A stretch of 64,000 bases of DNA from Methylotenera sp. (GCA_030652995.1 JAUSAG010000032.1:1-64000), one strand, 5' to 3'; counted from the first letter of the stretch, positions 1-11,698 are shown. Program-made: numbers and translations. Notes: generated by a model from the sequence alone, not told the origin.

Positions 1-364
1 TTATCTTGAAATTTACTTATAAATTACTTTGACCGGCTGGCTTATCCCACTTTTCGGTAGTTTAACCATCATTGTTAAATAACTCAAATGTGCTGATAGC
101 ACTCATTGACGTTGCGAATCTGTGTGGCTGGTTTGTCCCCCTTTTCTGACTGACAGATGAAATTTATGGGTTGCTGAACTGCGTTGATGATTACGCTAAT
201 CCAGCGTCCGCTATATGGCGGTCTAATCTCTGAGTTAATTTGTCAAATCAATCGTACAATTTTTTTTTGCTTCTCAGTGACAAAAACCAAAATCAATCAC
301 AGAATACGGATACCTGTTTTTTGTAAGAAATTTATGTTAACCGCTAATTTTAAATAAGCATATC
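1..364. other. Non-coding region before the first gene
   Basis: No convincing gene is seen in this AT-rich stretch. Two imperfect direct copies of a 21-nt motif beginning GGCTGG lie at 35-55 and 126-146 (18 of 21 positions match). A short inverted repeat, CCGC with GCGG around TATATG, lies near 209-222. The promoter of the 383-aa gene that follows is presumably here, but no clear -35/-10 pair stands out. Confidence 0.4.
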
Positions 365-1516
365 ATGAGTCAATCTACAGACAGCCCAGTTAAAAAAGAA
401 CATCTAAACCTCGATGAGGAAAGCGTAGAAAAACTGCGACAGTTGCGTGAAGTCATGTTGCAGCGCTTCAATGATCATACTGCAGGTAAAATGGCGCTAC
501 CTCCAGAACAGTCATTGTCATTACGCTCCAACATCTCCAAAATCACTGAGATGATAGAACCAGGCACTCAAGCAATGTGGCCTGAATGCTCTTCAGCCGA
601 GAGCGCTTATTTAGCAGAGCAAAGCACCATTCACAAACGTGATGCCAACAATCTCGGTATTGCTTTACTTGGGCCGATGGCTAGCCCTGCAATATTGGCA
701 AAAGAGTTAGGCGCACCAACTGAAACTGTCAACGACCTGTTGCAGATAGGCTTCAACATCGCGGGTGCTAAAAGCCTGAGCGGCGCTGGGCGCACTAGCA
801 ATGCACGCGGTGTGATTGAACCAAAAGTTGAGCCGGAAATAATACCTGCGAAAGGTCAGGTTCATCAAGAACCGCATGCCAATCTGGTTGAAAGTACTCC
901 GTATAGCCCACAAACTGCCACTGACAATATAATGAAAAATGTCAGGCAGGCTATCCCAAACGCACATGAGGTTAGACCTATTCTAGATTGGTATCAGGCC
1001 GGCAAAGAGAGTTCCGTTGGCAAATATGATACAGGCAGACTTGCGATGCTAATGGAACAGTATAGCGGCAAGGATGCTAAAATTATTGCCGAACTTGGCA
1101 GCAGCAAATCAATTGACACGCTGACAAAAGAGTTCAAGCAACCAGAGAAAATGTTCGAAGCCTTTGAGCATCAACATCAAGTGACTATGGATTTTGTAGA
1201 TTCCATTTCAACCCAAGGTAGCCTCGACCCAGCTAAATTAGCAGAAACACTTAGCGCAATCAAACACGGTAACTTTTTAACTGCAACTGATTTTGCGGCG
1301 TTGGAGCTTGCCCGGGGGAAATATCATGAACATTACGTCAATAGCAGCGCTGGTCAAATTGTAGTCACAGCAAGAATATCGGGGATAACAGACCAAGCAG
1401 TGTTAGACGGCATTGAGGCGCAAGCTAAAACTGTCGCCGAAAAAAATAGTCCGTATCAGCTACCTAAATCCTCTGATCATGACTTACCTCCTCCGAATAA
1501 AGGGCTCGAACCTTAG
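365..1516 (+). CDS. Hypothetical protein, 383 aa, no recognised family
   Basis: I do not recognise this protein. It has no signal peptide or membrane segment and looks soluble. Residues 1-60 are charged and probably helical. A small hydrophobic Gly/Ala/Pro-rich patch (LGIALLGPMASPA) lies near residues 97-109, followed by a Pro/Glu-rich linker at about 150-190 and a helical C-terminal half. The Ala/Gly patch faintly recalls segments of large polymorphic toxins or adhesins, but that is only an impression. It stands alone: the next gene on this strand starts more than 500 bp downstream. The reading frame is long and intact, so it is probably a real gene, possibly lineage-specific. Confidence 0.7.
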   Translation: MSQSTDSPVKKEHLNLDEESVEKLRQLREVMLQRFNDHTAGKMALPPEQSLSLRSNISKITEMIEPGTQAMWPECSSAESAYLAEQSTIHKRDANNLGIALLGPMASPAILAKELGAPTETVNDLLQIGFNIAGAKSLSGAGRTSNARGVIEPKVEPEIIPAKGQVHQEPHANLVESTPYSPQTATDNIMKNVRQAIPNAHEVRPILDWYQAGKESSVGKYDTGRLAMLMEQYSGKDAKIIAELGSSKSIDTLTKEFKQPEKMFEAFEHQHQVTMDFVDSISTQGSLDPAKLAETLSAIKHGNFLTATDFAALELARGKYHEHYVNSSAGQIVVTARISGITDQAVLDGIEAQAKTVAEKNSPYQLPKSSDHDLPPPNKGLEP

Positions 1517-1579
1517 CCTCTGCCTTTAGTATTTAAGTAGTCAGTTAATACCGGCAAAATAAATAGTTAAATGACAAAC

Positions 1580-1813
1580 CTACTTTTGCGCACTTTCTGC
1601 TGCTGGTGAATCTAAACTCTCAACTGCTTTTAACCGCTCTTCAGCAATTGCTGACGCTGCGTTAATGTCACTGGTAGCCTTATCAAGGATTTGTTGAGGC
1701 ACCGCGCCAACTTCGGCGGATGCTTGTTTTTGTTTCTCGCAAGCGCTTAATGAAAGCAAGCATAGCGCACAAAATAACCAGAACTTAGACAATATCTTCT
1801 CCTCAGTTTTCAA
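1580..1813 (-). CDS. Small predicted lipoprotein, 77 aa
   Basis: The N-terminus is a lipoprotein signal: a short charged start, a hydrophobic stretch (FWLFCALCLLSLSAC) and a lipobox LSAC with the acylated Cys at about residue 25. The mature part is only about 52 residues, Ala/Glu-rich and probably helical, with no recognised domain. It would be anchored in the inner or outer membrane. The gene is divergent from trpG and convergent with the 383-aa gene. The lipobox supports it being real; the function is unknown. Confidence 0.6.
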   Translation of the reverse strand: MKTEEKILSKFWLFCALCLLSLSACEKQKQASAEVGAVPQQILDKATSDINAASAIAEERLKAVESLDSPAAESAQK

Positions 1814-2051
1814 ATGCCACTAACTGACTAATCACCTTAGCCACGTTTTTATGATTCTACACGCAGAACCACCATATTAACCAAGCTACAAAACCGCTCA
1901 CTTTTTCTCACCATTTTTGCGCATTTACCTGTACGTAGTTTTTAAGCGTTGGTAAAATAGCCTGATATGCAGTAGTTTTAACGTTTAAGATTAGTCTGCA
2001 AATTAGCTATTAAATGTTTGGTTTAATAATTTCGATACATTAGGATGCCGC

Positions 2052-2615
2052 ATGCTATTAATGATAGATAACTATGACTCGTTCACCTACAACTTGGTCC
2101 AGTATTTGGGTGAGCTTGGTGCAGATGTGCTGGTGTATCGCAATGATGAAATTGATTTAGCCAAAGTCGCTGAGCTCAAACCTGACCATATCGTTATTTC
2201 ACCAGGTCCTTGTACGCCCAATGAGGCGGGCATCAGCGTACCGCTGATTAAAGCGTTTGCGGGGAAGATTCCATTGCTGGGCGTATGTTTAGGTCATCAA
2301 AGTATCGGTCAGGCATTTGGCGGCAATATCGTTCATGCCAAACAATTGATGCATGGTAAAACTTCATTGATACACCATAAAAACATCGGCGTGTTCAAAG
2401 GCTTGCCCAACCCATACACGGCAACGCGCTATCACTCATTAGTCATAGAAAAAGAAACCTTGCCTGACTGTTTAGAAATCACCGCCTGGACAGATGACGG
2501 CGAGATTATGGGCGTGCGCCATAAAACATTAGCGGTTGAAGGCGTGCAGTTTCACCCAGAGTCTATCCTCACTGAACACGGCCATGCGCTTTTGAATAAC
2601 TTTTTGAAAGCCTGA
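2052..2615 (+). CDS. trpG: Anthranilate synthase glutamine amidotransferase component (TrpG/PabA)
   Basis: This is a class I glutamine amidotransferase that supplies ammonia from glutamine to chorismate-using synthases, for tryptophan (TrpG) or folate (PabA). At 187 aa it has the usual length. It opens with the typical [12 protein letters not shown] motif, has the oxyanion segment SPGPCTP near 50-56, nucleophile Cys79 in GVCLGHQ, and the His168/Glu170 pair in FHPES. It starts a run with trpD (4-nt gap) and trpC, which favours a tryptophan role, but no trpE lies beside it. In many bacteria one such protein serves both pathways. Confidence 0.93.
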   Translation: MLLMIDNYDSFTYNLVQYLGELGADVLVYRNDEIDLAKVAELKPDHIVISPGPCTPNEAGISVPLIKAFAGKIPLLGVCLGHQSIGQAFGGNIVHAKQLMHGKTSLIHHKNIGVFKGLPNPYTATRYHSLVIEKETLPDCLEITAWTDDGEIMGVRHKTLAVEGVQFHPESILTEHGHALLNNFLKA

Positions 2616-2619
2616 AGCT

Positions 2620-3636
2620 GTGAACTATTCACAAACCCTTAATCATGTCATCAACGGTCAAGATTTAAGCTTTGATGCAATGCAAAACCTGATGCATCAG
2701 GTGATGGCAGGCGAGCTAACCTCGGTGCAAATCGCCGGCATACTGGTGGCGCTTCGCATTAAAGGTGAAACTGTAGATGAAATCGCCGCTGCGGCAAGCG
2801 TGATGCGAGAACTCTCAGCCAAGGTGAGCATTCAGGACTCAAGCCATTTAATTGACACCTGCGGTACGGGTGGTGACGGCATACAAACTTTCAATGTCTC
2901 TACCGTAAGCGCCTTTGTCGCTGCTGCCGCCGGCGCAAAAGTCGCCAAGCATGGCGGTCGCTCCGTATCATCTACCTGCGGTAGCGCCGACGTGCTGGAA
3001 GTTTTAGGGGTCAATGTCAACCAAACGCCTGAGCAAGTAGCGAATTGCGTCAATGAAATCGGCTTAGGGTTCATGTTTGCGCCGAACCATCATAGCGCCA
3101 TGAAGCACGCAGCCCCGGTTCGGCGTGAACTCGGCGTGCGCACTCTGTTCAATTTATTGGGCCCACTCACCAACCCTGCCAATGCTAAACGCCAAGTCAT
3201 GGGTGTGTTTTCTGCTGCATTGACTGGCAAATTAGCCCATGTGTTAAAGCAACTTGGCAACGAGCATGTACTGGTGGTTTGTGGCGCCGATGGTATGGAT
3301 GAAATTTCATTTACCGGCGACACCTATGTGGCAGAACTTAAAGATGGGAAGGTAAGTGAATACACACTTAATCCAAACCAATTTGGGTTAGGCTTGCACG
3401 AATTAGCCAGCATTAAGGTCAGTGATGCCCATGCATCGAAAGCCATGATCTTAGACGTACTGTCTGGCAAAACAGGTGCCGCACGCGAGATCGTATTGCT
3501 CAATTCAGGTGCAGCTATTTATGTTTCCGGCATTGCATCCAGCCTGCAAGCTGGCATCGCAATCGCTGCCGATATGCTCGATAACGGCAAAGCCATGCAA
3601 AAGTTGCAGCAGCTCATCGCAAAAACAAACGCATGA
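2620..3636 (+). CDS. trpD: Anthranilate phosphoribosyltransferase
   Basis: TrpD transfers phosphoribose from PRPP to anthranilate, the second step of tryptophan synthesis. At 338 aa it matches the family. The signature DTCGTGGDG (about residues 79-87) binds PRPP, followed by FNVST and KHGGRSVSS. GPLTNPA near 180 is also typical. The start is GTG at 2620, four nucleotides after the trpG stop, with sequence collinear with the family from residue 1. Its stop overlaps the next gene's ATG by 4 nt, indicating translational coupling. Confidence 0.95.
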   Translation: MNYSQTLNHVINGQDLSFDAMQNLMHQVMAGELTSVQIAGILVALRIKGETVDEIAAAASVMRELSAKVSIQDSSHLIDTCGTGGDGIQTFNVSTVSAFVAAAAGAKVAKHGGRSVSSTCGSADVLEVLGVNVNQTPEQVANCVNEIGLGFMFAPNHHSAMKHAAPVRRELGVRTLFNLLGPLTNPANAKRQVMGVFSAALTGKLAHVLKQLGNEHVLVVCGADGMDEISFTGDTYVAELKDGKVSEYTLNPNQFGLGLHELASIKVSDAHASKAMILDVLSGKTGAAREIVLLNSGAAIYVSGIASSLQAGIAIAADMLDNGKAMQKLQQLIAKTNA

Positions 3637-4088
3637 GTGTGTTCTCGCGACTTTTATTTGCCCTGTTTTTAGCCCTAGCGTTAATCGCTTGCACACAACC
3701 TGACACAGACAACACGCAACAGCTTGAAATTACCGGCACAGTAGCCAGTGCCGACACGATTAACTCAGCGATTGAGCAAGCTTTTGCCGCAAAGCGTAGC
3801 GATGTACAAGTCAGTGGCAAGGGTAAGGTGATCAAGCTTTTGGCAGACGATAACAAAGATTCACGGCACCAAAAGTTTTTGGTAAAGATCAACACCCAAC
3901 AAACCCTTTTATTCGCGCATAATATTGACTTGGCGCCGAGAGTACCGCTGCAAATCGGCGATGAAGTTTCTTTCAATGGCGAGTATGTATACAACCCAAA
4001 AGGTGGCATTATCCATTGGACCCACCATGCCCCGCAAGGTGACCATGAAGCTGGGTGGGTCATGCTGAATGGCCGAAAATATCAATAA
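3633..4088 (+). CDS. DUF3465 family lipoprotein inserted in the trp cluster
   Basis: A 151-aa protein with a lipoprotein signal (hydrophobic LLFALFLALALIAC, Cys near residue 20). The mature part looks like the DUF3465 family: a compact beta-rich domain with KFLVKI, GDEVSFNGEY and the C-terminal HWTHHAP...GWV segment rich in His and Trp. The role is unknown; the fold resembles small nucleic-acid-binding or OB-like domains. It overlaps trpD by 4 nt and precedes trpC by 27 nt, so it is co-transcribed with tryptophan genes although nothing in it suggests a tryptophan function. Confidence 0.75.
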   Translation: MSVFSRLLFALFLALALIACTQPDTDNTQQLEITGTVASADTINSAIEQAFAAKRSDVQVSGKGKVIKLLADDNKDSRHQKFLVKINTQQTLLFAHNIDLAPRVPLQIGDEVSFNGEYVYNPKGGIIHWTHHAPQGDHEAGWVMLNGRKYQ

Positions 4089-4115
4089 GTTATAAATTAA
4101 AGTAGCGAAACCAAT

Positions 4116-5962
<1,847 letters not shown>

Positions 5963-6011
5963 ACAAAGCCTATGATGCAGTAATGAAAAAAAATAAAGTA
6001 TTGGAAATATC

Positions 6012-7478
6012 GTGGATGAAAATCTAGCCAAGCGCTTTCGCTTTTGCACGACATTACCTAGCATTCCTGCGGTTGCGATCAAAGTCATGGAACTCGCCAA
6101 TGACCCACATACGGATATGATTCAGATTTGCAATCAAATCGCCTATGATCCTGCACTCTCCATTAAAATAATTAAAGCAGCCAACTCACCTTTATATAAA
6201 TCACGCCGCGCGCCAGATAACGTTCGCCAGGCCGTGAGCATGTTAGGCACACATGCGGCTATTATGATTGCGTTATCATTTTCATTAACAAACTCGTTGA
6301 TGAAACATGCTGGCAATAACGGTGCCAATAGCAATGCTTTTTGGCGCCGCACTATTTTATCTGCGCTCGCCAGCCGCGCACTTGGTGAGAAACTGGGCTA
6401 CAAAACACCTGATGATTTATTTTTAGCCGCGTTATTGCAGGATATTGGCATTCTTGCTTTTGACGCTATGATGCCGGAAGAGTATGCCCCTGTTTTTACT
6501 GCCGCCACTAGCCATGATGCACTACTGCAAGCAGAGAGAGCCACTATTGGCGCCGGACATGATGAAGTAGGTTATGCGCTACTTAAGCGCTGGGGTCTGC
6601 CGGATTATATTGCAGTCTCATGCCTTGCCAGTCATGGTAAACCAGGTCCCAACGATACTGAATCCATCATCACCGGCTGTGTTGCTGCATCTGGCTATAT
6701 TGCTGACTGTTTTTTAAACCCCAAAGCTGAAGGTGCTGTTGCCGCTGCGGCTAATGCGGCTGAAAATTGGCTGGGGCTAGACAGTGCCGCATTAACAGAA
6801 ATTATCGAGATTATAAAAATAGGTCTACACCCGGTAGAAGAGCTATTTGACATCAGCATCATTCATCCTTCTGAGCTCAATGGCATTATCGCTGAGGCCA
6901 AAGAGTTACTAGAGATGCATACGTTTATCAAGATGCGTGACCTCGAAGAGGAATCTCAACGTGATGCGCTCACCGGCGCATACAATCGCGGTTATTTTGA
7001 TAACGCCATGCAACGCGAGTTTGATTTATCAAACAGGCAGGGGCTGCCGTTTACGGTAGCGATGATTGATATTGACCACTTCAAGCAAGTCAATGATAAA
7101 TATGGTCACCCGGCTGGAGATGCCATTTTGGTTTCCGTAGTGCGCGCGATTTTCGGGCAAATTCGCCAAGATGACATCTTGGCACGTTATGGTGGTGAAG
7201 AGTTTGCCGTTATTTTACCGGGGACATCGCTACTGTCTTCAGCCAAACTATTAGTGCGGCTTAAAGACAGCATCGCTAACATTGATCACGAACATGAAGA
7301 TGGCAGCATTATCAAAGTCACAGTATCGATCGGCGTAGTTTCTAATATGGATGGCGGCCAACGCTTTGAGCATCAAGCTGATTTGACTCGTGCGGCCGAC
7401 CAAGCGTTGTACGCGGCCAAATATGCGGGTAGAAACCAAATTGTGGTGTGGAATAAATCGCTACCCTCGGTTTATTAG
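6012..7478 (+). CDS. HDOD domain plus GGDEF diguanylate cyclase
   Basis: A 488-aa cytoplasmic signalling protein with no membrane segments. Residues about 10-210 match the HDOD domain (FCTTLPSIPAVAIKVMELAND, then AVSMLG...A). Residues about 320-480 form a GGDEF domain with the intact active-site motif RYGGEEF, so it should make cyclic di-GMP. An allosteric I-site RxxD (RQDD) lies exactly five residues before GGEEF, predicting product inhibition. The only in-frame start matching the domain is GTG at 6012. Its 3' end overlaps the convergent gene downstream by 4 nt. Confidence 0.9.
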   Translation: MDENLAKRFRFCTTLPSIPAVAIKVMELANDPHTDMIQICNQIAYDPALSIKIIKAANSPLYKSRRAPDNVRQAVSMLGTHAAIMIALSFSLTNSLMKHAGNNGANSNAFWRRTILSALASRALGEKLGYKTPDDLFLAALLQDIGILAFDAMMPEEYAPVFTAATSHDALLQAERATIGAGHDEVGYALLKRWGLPDYIAVSCLASHGKPGPNDTESIITGCVAASGYIADCFLNPKAEGAVAAAANAAENWLGLDSAALTEIIEIIKIGLHPVEELFDISIIHPSELNGIIAEAKELLEMHTFIKMRDLEEESQRDALTGAYNRGYFDNAMQREFDLSNRQGLPFTVAMIDIDHFKQVNDKYGHPAGDAILVSVVRAIFGQIRQDDILARYGGEEFAVILPGTSLLSSAKLLVRLKDSIANIDHEHEDGSIIKVTVSIGVVSNMDGGQRFEHQADLTRAADQALYAAKYAGRNQIVVWNKSLPSVY

Positions 7479-8110
7479 CCCGACTTAGCTTCTGCAAGCA
7501 ATGATTTTACGCCTTCGGTATTGAGCCGCTCGGCATTACTTCCATCCGCAGAGCGTTTGGTTGCAACCCTAATATCATCAACTTCAAACACGCTCAGTTT
7601 AATTAAACCGGCAACGGTCTCCAGTGTAAAAACAGGCACTGTTTTTCGAAAATCACCTTTTTTATCGCGCTTGCCATCATTTAAAACGCGATAAGATTTT
7701 TCATTCACATCAAACGGAATTTTCTGATTAAGCAAAAACATTTCCACGTCTTTGATGCTATCTGCAAATAGATGAATATGCGTCTCGGAAAGTAGCCCCG
7801 CAGTGCCATCTAACACCGATCCAGTTAAATGTGGATTAAACTTGTCTAGCAACTGCATGGTAAACAGCGCATTTTCACGTAATTCACGTAAATTTTCCGG
7901 TTGCTCGTCACTTAAAAAAAGCGAACTGTACAGTTTGAGCTCGTGTTCAATCTCTGCATTTGATGGCAATACGCTGTTATCAATGGCACCAAGTTGGCGC
8001 CCAGCTTTCTTTTTAGCGTAGCCAAAGTCAGAAATGCCGTCTTCAGCCATCATGCGGGCGGCTTGTTGTGCGACCAGTTGCCGCAATTGCTGTAAGTTTT
8101 CTTTTGACAT
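7475..8110 (-). CDS. Conserved hypothetical protein, possibly nucleotidyltransferase-like
   Basis: A 211-aa soluble protein without signal peptide. The N-terminal 60 residues look helical (QQLRQLVAQQAARMMAEDG). The middle part, HLTGSVLDGTAGLLSETHIHLFADSIKDVE (shown with about residues 95-124), resembles the G-S...h.lh.hh.D arrangement of nucleotidyltransferase-fold proteins, but the catalytic Asp pair is not clear, so a function should not be assumed. It stands alone, convergent with the GGDEF gene (4-nt overlap) and followed by the ntrX-like gene. Confidence 0.7.
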   Translation of the reverse strand: MSKENLQQLRQLVAQQAARMMAEDGISDFGYAKKKAGRQLGAIDNSVLPSNAEIEHELKLYSSLFLSDEQPENLRELRENALFTMQLLDKFNPHLTGSVLDGTAGLLSETHIHLFADSIKDVEMFLLNQKIPFDVNEKSYRVLNDGKRDKKGDFRKTVPVFTLETVAGLIKLSVFEVDDIRVATKRSADGSNAERLNTEGVKSLLAEAKSG

Positions 8111-8204
8111 TTTTTTGTGATTTAAAAAATATGGTAACGAAGTGCCTTATGCCCACCATCCGAGACAAATGCACAACATTAGAAAATTAAACGCGCGATT
8201 AAAG

Positions 8205-9530
8205 CTAACCCTTAATTTTAATATCTAACTGTTTTAATTTTCGATATAAATGAGTGCGCTCCAAGCCGGCTATTTCAGCTAACTTACTCATATTGCCCGT
8301 TACATTTTTAATGTGATGAGCAAAATAACGTCGCTCAAAATCGTCACGCGCCTCTCGTAACGGCTGATTATAATGAGTAAGCCCTTCCGCATTCGTGTCC
8401 GTCGAACTTAAAATTTCAACGCTTTTCACCTTAGCGTCCACCTGCGTTGCATCGTCAAACTGATGCAACACTCTCTTGACGTCGTCTAATGTGATTTTTT
8501 CACCCAAGCTAGTTTGAATTAAATTGCGGACTACCGCATCCAACTGCGCTAAATCTCCAGGCCAGCTTGCATTGCGCAATGCATTTAATGCCGCAATATC
8601 AAACTCACGATAAGGGATATCTGCCAGCTCAAATTGCAAGCTGGCGATGGCCATGGCCATCTCTGGAATGTCTTCTTTATGCTCTTCCAGCGCTGGTATG
8701 CGTAATGAAACCGCCGACAAAATTTGTAATAGATTATGGTCAAATAAGCCTTCAGCCTGTAATTTAGGTAGGTTTTGGCTAGTACCGCACACTACGCGCA
8801 CATTGTATTTATCTGCCTTTGTAATCAATAACAGTAAGCCTTTTTGCTCGGTCTTATTGAGCTCAGCTATTTCTGCAATATAGACCACACCCTCTCGACC
8901 CTGCTCTAGAATATCCAAAGGTGCGTTAACTAATTCACCTAACTCAGTGAGTTGTCGCCATGGTGTATCAACGTTTTGCAAAAAGCGTGCGCATAGCTCA
9001 GCACCACCGCCTTTGGGGCCTATAAACAATACCGGACTGGGGCTATCGTTTGCACTGGTGGCTATTTTATCTAATCGCTCTTTTAACAATAATATGATTG
9101 GGCTTTTGCCCAAGTTAGCCAAGCTCATTTCAGATTTCGGTAGCTGTTCACTATGCTTTAATGCAGCGGCCACCGTTTTTAATAGTTTTTGCAATGCGAT
9201 TGGTTTTTCTAAAAAATCAAAGGCGCCAATACGCGTTGCCTCAACCGCAGTATCAATCGTGCCATGGCCCGACATCATCACTACAGGCATGGTAAGTAGG
9301 CCGGCATTAGCCCACTCTTTAAGTAAGCTGATGCCATCACAATCTGGCATCCAGATATCGAGCAACACCACGTCTGGGCGCTCCTGCAAACGTAATGCGC
9401 GGGCAGTGGCAGCATTTTCAGCTAAATCAACACGATAGCCTTCATCATGCAAAATATCGCTTAATAATTCGCGTATGCCTATTTCATCGTCAACGACTAA
9501 TATATGTTTTGATGCCATGCTATTTTTCAA
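8205..9530 (-). CDS. ntrX: NtrX-like response regulator with a degenerate AAA+ domain
   Basis: A 441-aa regulator in three parts. Residues 8-123 are a receiver domain with acidic DDE, phospho-acceptor Asp58 (LLDIWMPD) and Lys109. Residues about 140-370 align with a sigma-54 activator AAA+ domain, but Walker A reads GPKGGGAE with Ala177 in place of Lys, Walker B reads VYIAEI with Ala219 in place of Asp, and the GAFTGA loop is missing because the two motifs are only about 44 residues apart. A Fis-type helix-turn-helix (LAEIAGLERTHLYRKLKQL) ends the protein. It follows ntrY by 29 nt. It probably binds DNA and receives phosphate but cannot drive sigma-54 open-complex formation. Confidence 0.88.
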   Translation of the reverse strand: MKNSMASKHILVVDDEIGIRELLSDILHDEGYRVDLAENAATARALRLQERPDVVLLDIWMPDCDGISLLKEWANAGLLTMPVVMMSGHGTIDTAVEATRIGAFDFLEKPIALQKLLKTVAAALKHSEQLPKSEMSLANLGKSPIILLLKERLDKIATSANDSPSPVLFIGPKGGGAELCARFLQNVDTPWRQLTELGELVNAPLDILEQGREGVVYIAEIAELNKTEQKGLLLLITKADKYNVRVVCGTSQNLPKLQAEGLFDHNLLQILSAVSLRIPALEEHKEDIPEMAMAIASLQFELADIPYREFDIAALNALRNASWPGDLAQLDAVVRNLIQTSLGEKITLDDVKRVLHQFDDATQVDAKVKSVEILSSTDTNAEGLTHYNQPLREARDDFERRYFAHHIKNVTGNMSKLAEIAGLERTHLYRKLKQLDIKIKG

Positions 9531-9559
9531 TCTATCAATTTAGTCTTGGAAGCTTTAGT

Positions 9560-11698
9560 TTAACTTAACAGTGGAATACTAATGGTCACAATTGCACCGG
9601 TTTCATTTGCATCAGAATGTGATGCATTTTCAATTTTAATACTGCCTTTATGTTCTTCAATAATTTTTTTTACAATCGCCAAGCCTAGCCCAGTGCCATG
9701 AGGTTTCGTGGTCATGTAGGGTTCAAAAATATGCGGCATCATGTCGGCAGAAAAACCAGCGCCATTATCTTGCACGGTTAGCACCAATAAGTGATCCACT
9801 AGTGCAGTTTTTACAATAATCACGGGAGATAATGCTGTTGCAAGCGCATCTTGTGCATTTTGCAGCAAGTTATGCAGTACTTGGCGCAACATGGTGCTAT
9901 CGCCTCTAATCGTACAAGTTTGCGTTGCCAGTGACAATTCTATTTTAATTTTTGGTAAATCGTAAAGTGACACCACGTCTCGAATCAATGCGTTTAAATC
10001 CAGTTTATCTAAATGCGGTGCTGGCGAACGCGCATACTCACTAAATTCGTTCACCATTTTCTTTAAGGCATCAACTTGATTCACAATAGTGGTCGTTGAG
10101 CGTTTTAACATTTCGGCATCGGCCACATCTAATTTACTAAGCAATTTATGCGCCATGCGCTCTGCCGATAATTGTATCGGTGTGAGCGGGTTTTTGATTT
10201 CATGCGCCAAACGCCTTGCCACCTCACCCCACGCGGCATCACGCTGCGCCTGTACCATGGCAGTCGCATCGTCAAATACGGCGACATAACCACCATCCGG
10301 CAAGCGGGTGCCACGCAATGTAATAATTTGCTTACCTTGCGCAGTCGCTAGCTCAACTTGCGTCTGCGCATCGTCTTTTTGCCCATTGCGACTACTTGCG
10401 TCTTGTTGGCTATTAATGGCAATCGCTTCAAAAAAATTAGCCAACTGCGCCTGTTTAGCGATAATTTTATCCGGCGTAAAACCCACGTACCCTTCTAACG
10501 AAACGCCCAGTATATTCACTGTGGCCTCATTAAAGGTACGCAACTCCCCGCGCTCGTTTAATGCCAATACACCGGAAGACAAATGCGCCAAGATAGTTTC
10601 TAAATAACCACGTGCCGCCTCAACCCGCGCACGGTTTCTATCTGCAGCTTTAGTCGCATCACCTAATTGCTGCGTCATGCTATTAAAAGACTGCACCAAC
10701 ACGCCTAGCTCATCTTTACCATGTGCCGGCAACATGGTGCTGTAATCACCACTGGCAATCGCTTTAGTACCTTCGGCCAGCACCGTTAGCGGCGCAGATA
10801 GCCTGCGACTTAACACAAAAGCAATCGCCACCGCCGTGAGCATAGCCAACATCATCACTAGAGTTAGCGTGAGCGCGAACACCTCCCTTAAGGCAGTACG
10901 ACTGTACGATAACTGCTGGTACTCTTGATACACATCTTGCACCGCCTCTGCGGTAGTTGCCAAAGACTTAGGCACTGGTTGCAATAACTGTAAGATTCGC
11001 GTTTCGCCTGCAATAGCTTGGACACTGATAGGCGCTAATACGCGCAAATACAGACCCTTGCCGGCAATTGGCTCAATGTTACCGTAAATGCGCAATCGCG
11101 CTTGCCTTAACTGCGTTACGCTGGGTAGCTCTGGCAAAAAGCTCGAAGAATCACTGCTAGAAACAGCTAAAATTCTACCTTGTGGCGTCAGCAAGGTTAC
11201 GTCTTGAATACCGCTTTTTTCACGTAAATCATTCAACATGGAAAAGTGCGTATCAGCCGGCTGAAAAGCGAGGCTAGTGGCCATGCTCTCGCCTTTTTCT
11301 TTCACATCGGCCAGCATAATATCTAAAGCAGTTCGCCCTAGATTTAAACCACCCTCAAGCGCCGACTCCACTTTGACGTTAAACCATGACTCAATTGAGC
11401 GCGTTAAGAAATTTACCGAGACCATGTAAACGATTAAACCCGGAATAAACGCCATCAGCGCGAATGAGCCTAACAAGCGTAGCGTAAAACGGCTACCCAT
11501 GACACGCTCGCGGATATTGCGATATAAATTAAAAAGCTGAACCGCAATCAGCGTAATAAGCAACACCGCTAATGTGATGTTTAATGCGACTAACAGCGTG
11601 TAATACTCACCTGATGCCGCAGTACTTGCGCTCGCATTTGATAGCAAATACAGCAACAACGTGCCTAGCACTGCACTGGCGAGTACAATGTATTTCAT
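9560..11698 (-). CDS. ntrY: NtrY-like transmembrane sensor histidine kinase
   Basis: A 712-aa sensor kinase paired with the downstream regulator. The N-terminus has membrane helices at about 2-22, 32-55 and 75-95, then a periplasmic region and a further helix near 280-300, followed by HAMP (about 300-350), PAS (about 370-480), a HisKA box ARRLAHEIKNPLTPIQLSAE with phospho-acceptor His499, and an ATPase domain with N box (LLQNAQDAL), DNGAGF and GTGLGLAIV. NtrYX systems are linked to nitrogen, redox or envelope regulation in proteobacteria. Its start overlaps the end of the DUF4390 gene by 4 nt. Confidence 0.93.
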   Translation of the reverse strand: MKYIVLASAVLGTLLLYLLSNASASTAASGEYYTLLVALNITLAVLLITLIAVQLFNLYRNIRERVMGSRFTLRLLGSFALMAFIPGLIVYMVSVNFLTRSIESWFNVKVESALEGGLNLGRTALDIMLADVKEKGESMATSLAFQPADTHFSMLNDLREKSGIQDVTLLTPQGRILAVSSSDSSSFLPELPSVTQLRQARLRIYGNIEPIAGKGLYLRVLAPISVQAIAGETRILQLLQPVPKSLATTAEAVQDVYQEYQQLSYSRTALREVFALTLTLVMMLAMLTAVAIAFVLSRRLSAPLTVLAEGTKAIASGDYSTMLPAHGKDELGVLVQSFNSMTQQLGDATKAADRNRARVEAARGYLETILAHLSSGVLALNERGELRTFNEATVNILGVSLEGYVGFTPDKIIAKQAQLANFFEAIAINSQQDASSRNGQKDDAQTQVELATAQGKQIITLRGTRLPDGGYVAVFDDATAMVQAQRDAAWGEVARRLAHEIKNPLTPIQLSAERMAHKLLSKLDVADAEMLKRSTTTIVNQVDALKKMVNEFSEYARSPAPHLDKLDLNALIRDVVSLYDLPKIKIELSLATQTCTIRGDSTMLRQVLHNLLQNAQDALATALSPVIIVKTALVDHLLVLTVQDNGAGFSADMMPHIFEPYMTTKPHGTGLGLAIVKKIIEEHKGSIKIENASHSDANETGAIVTISIPLLS

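Noticed and set aside
8947-9438. 163-codon plus-strand frame opposite the ntrX-like gene
   Set aside because: Shadow of a confidently identified gene with biased composition and no start signal.
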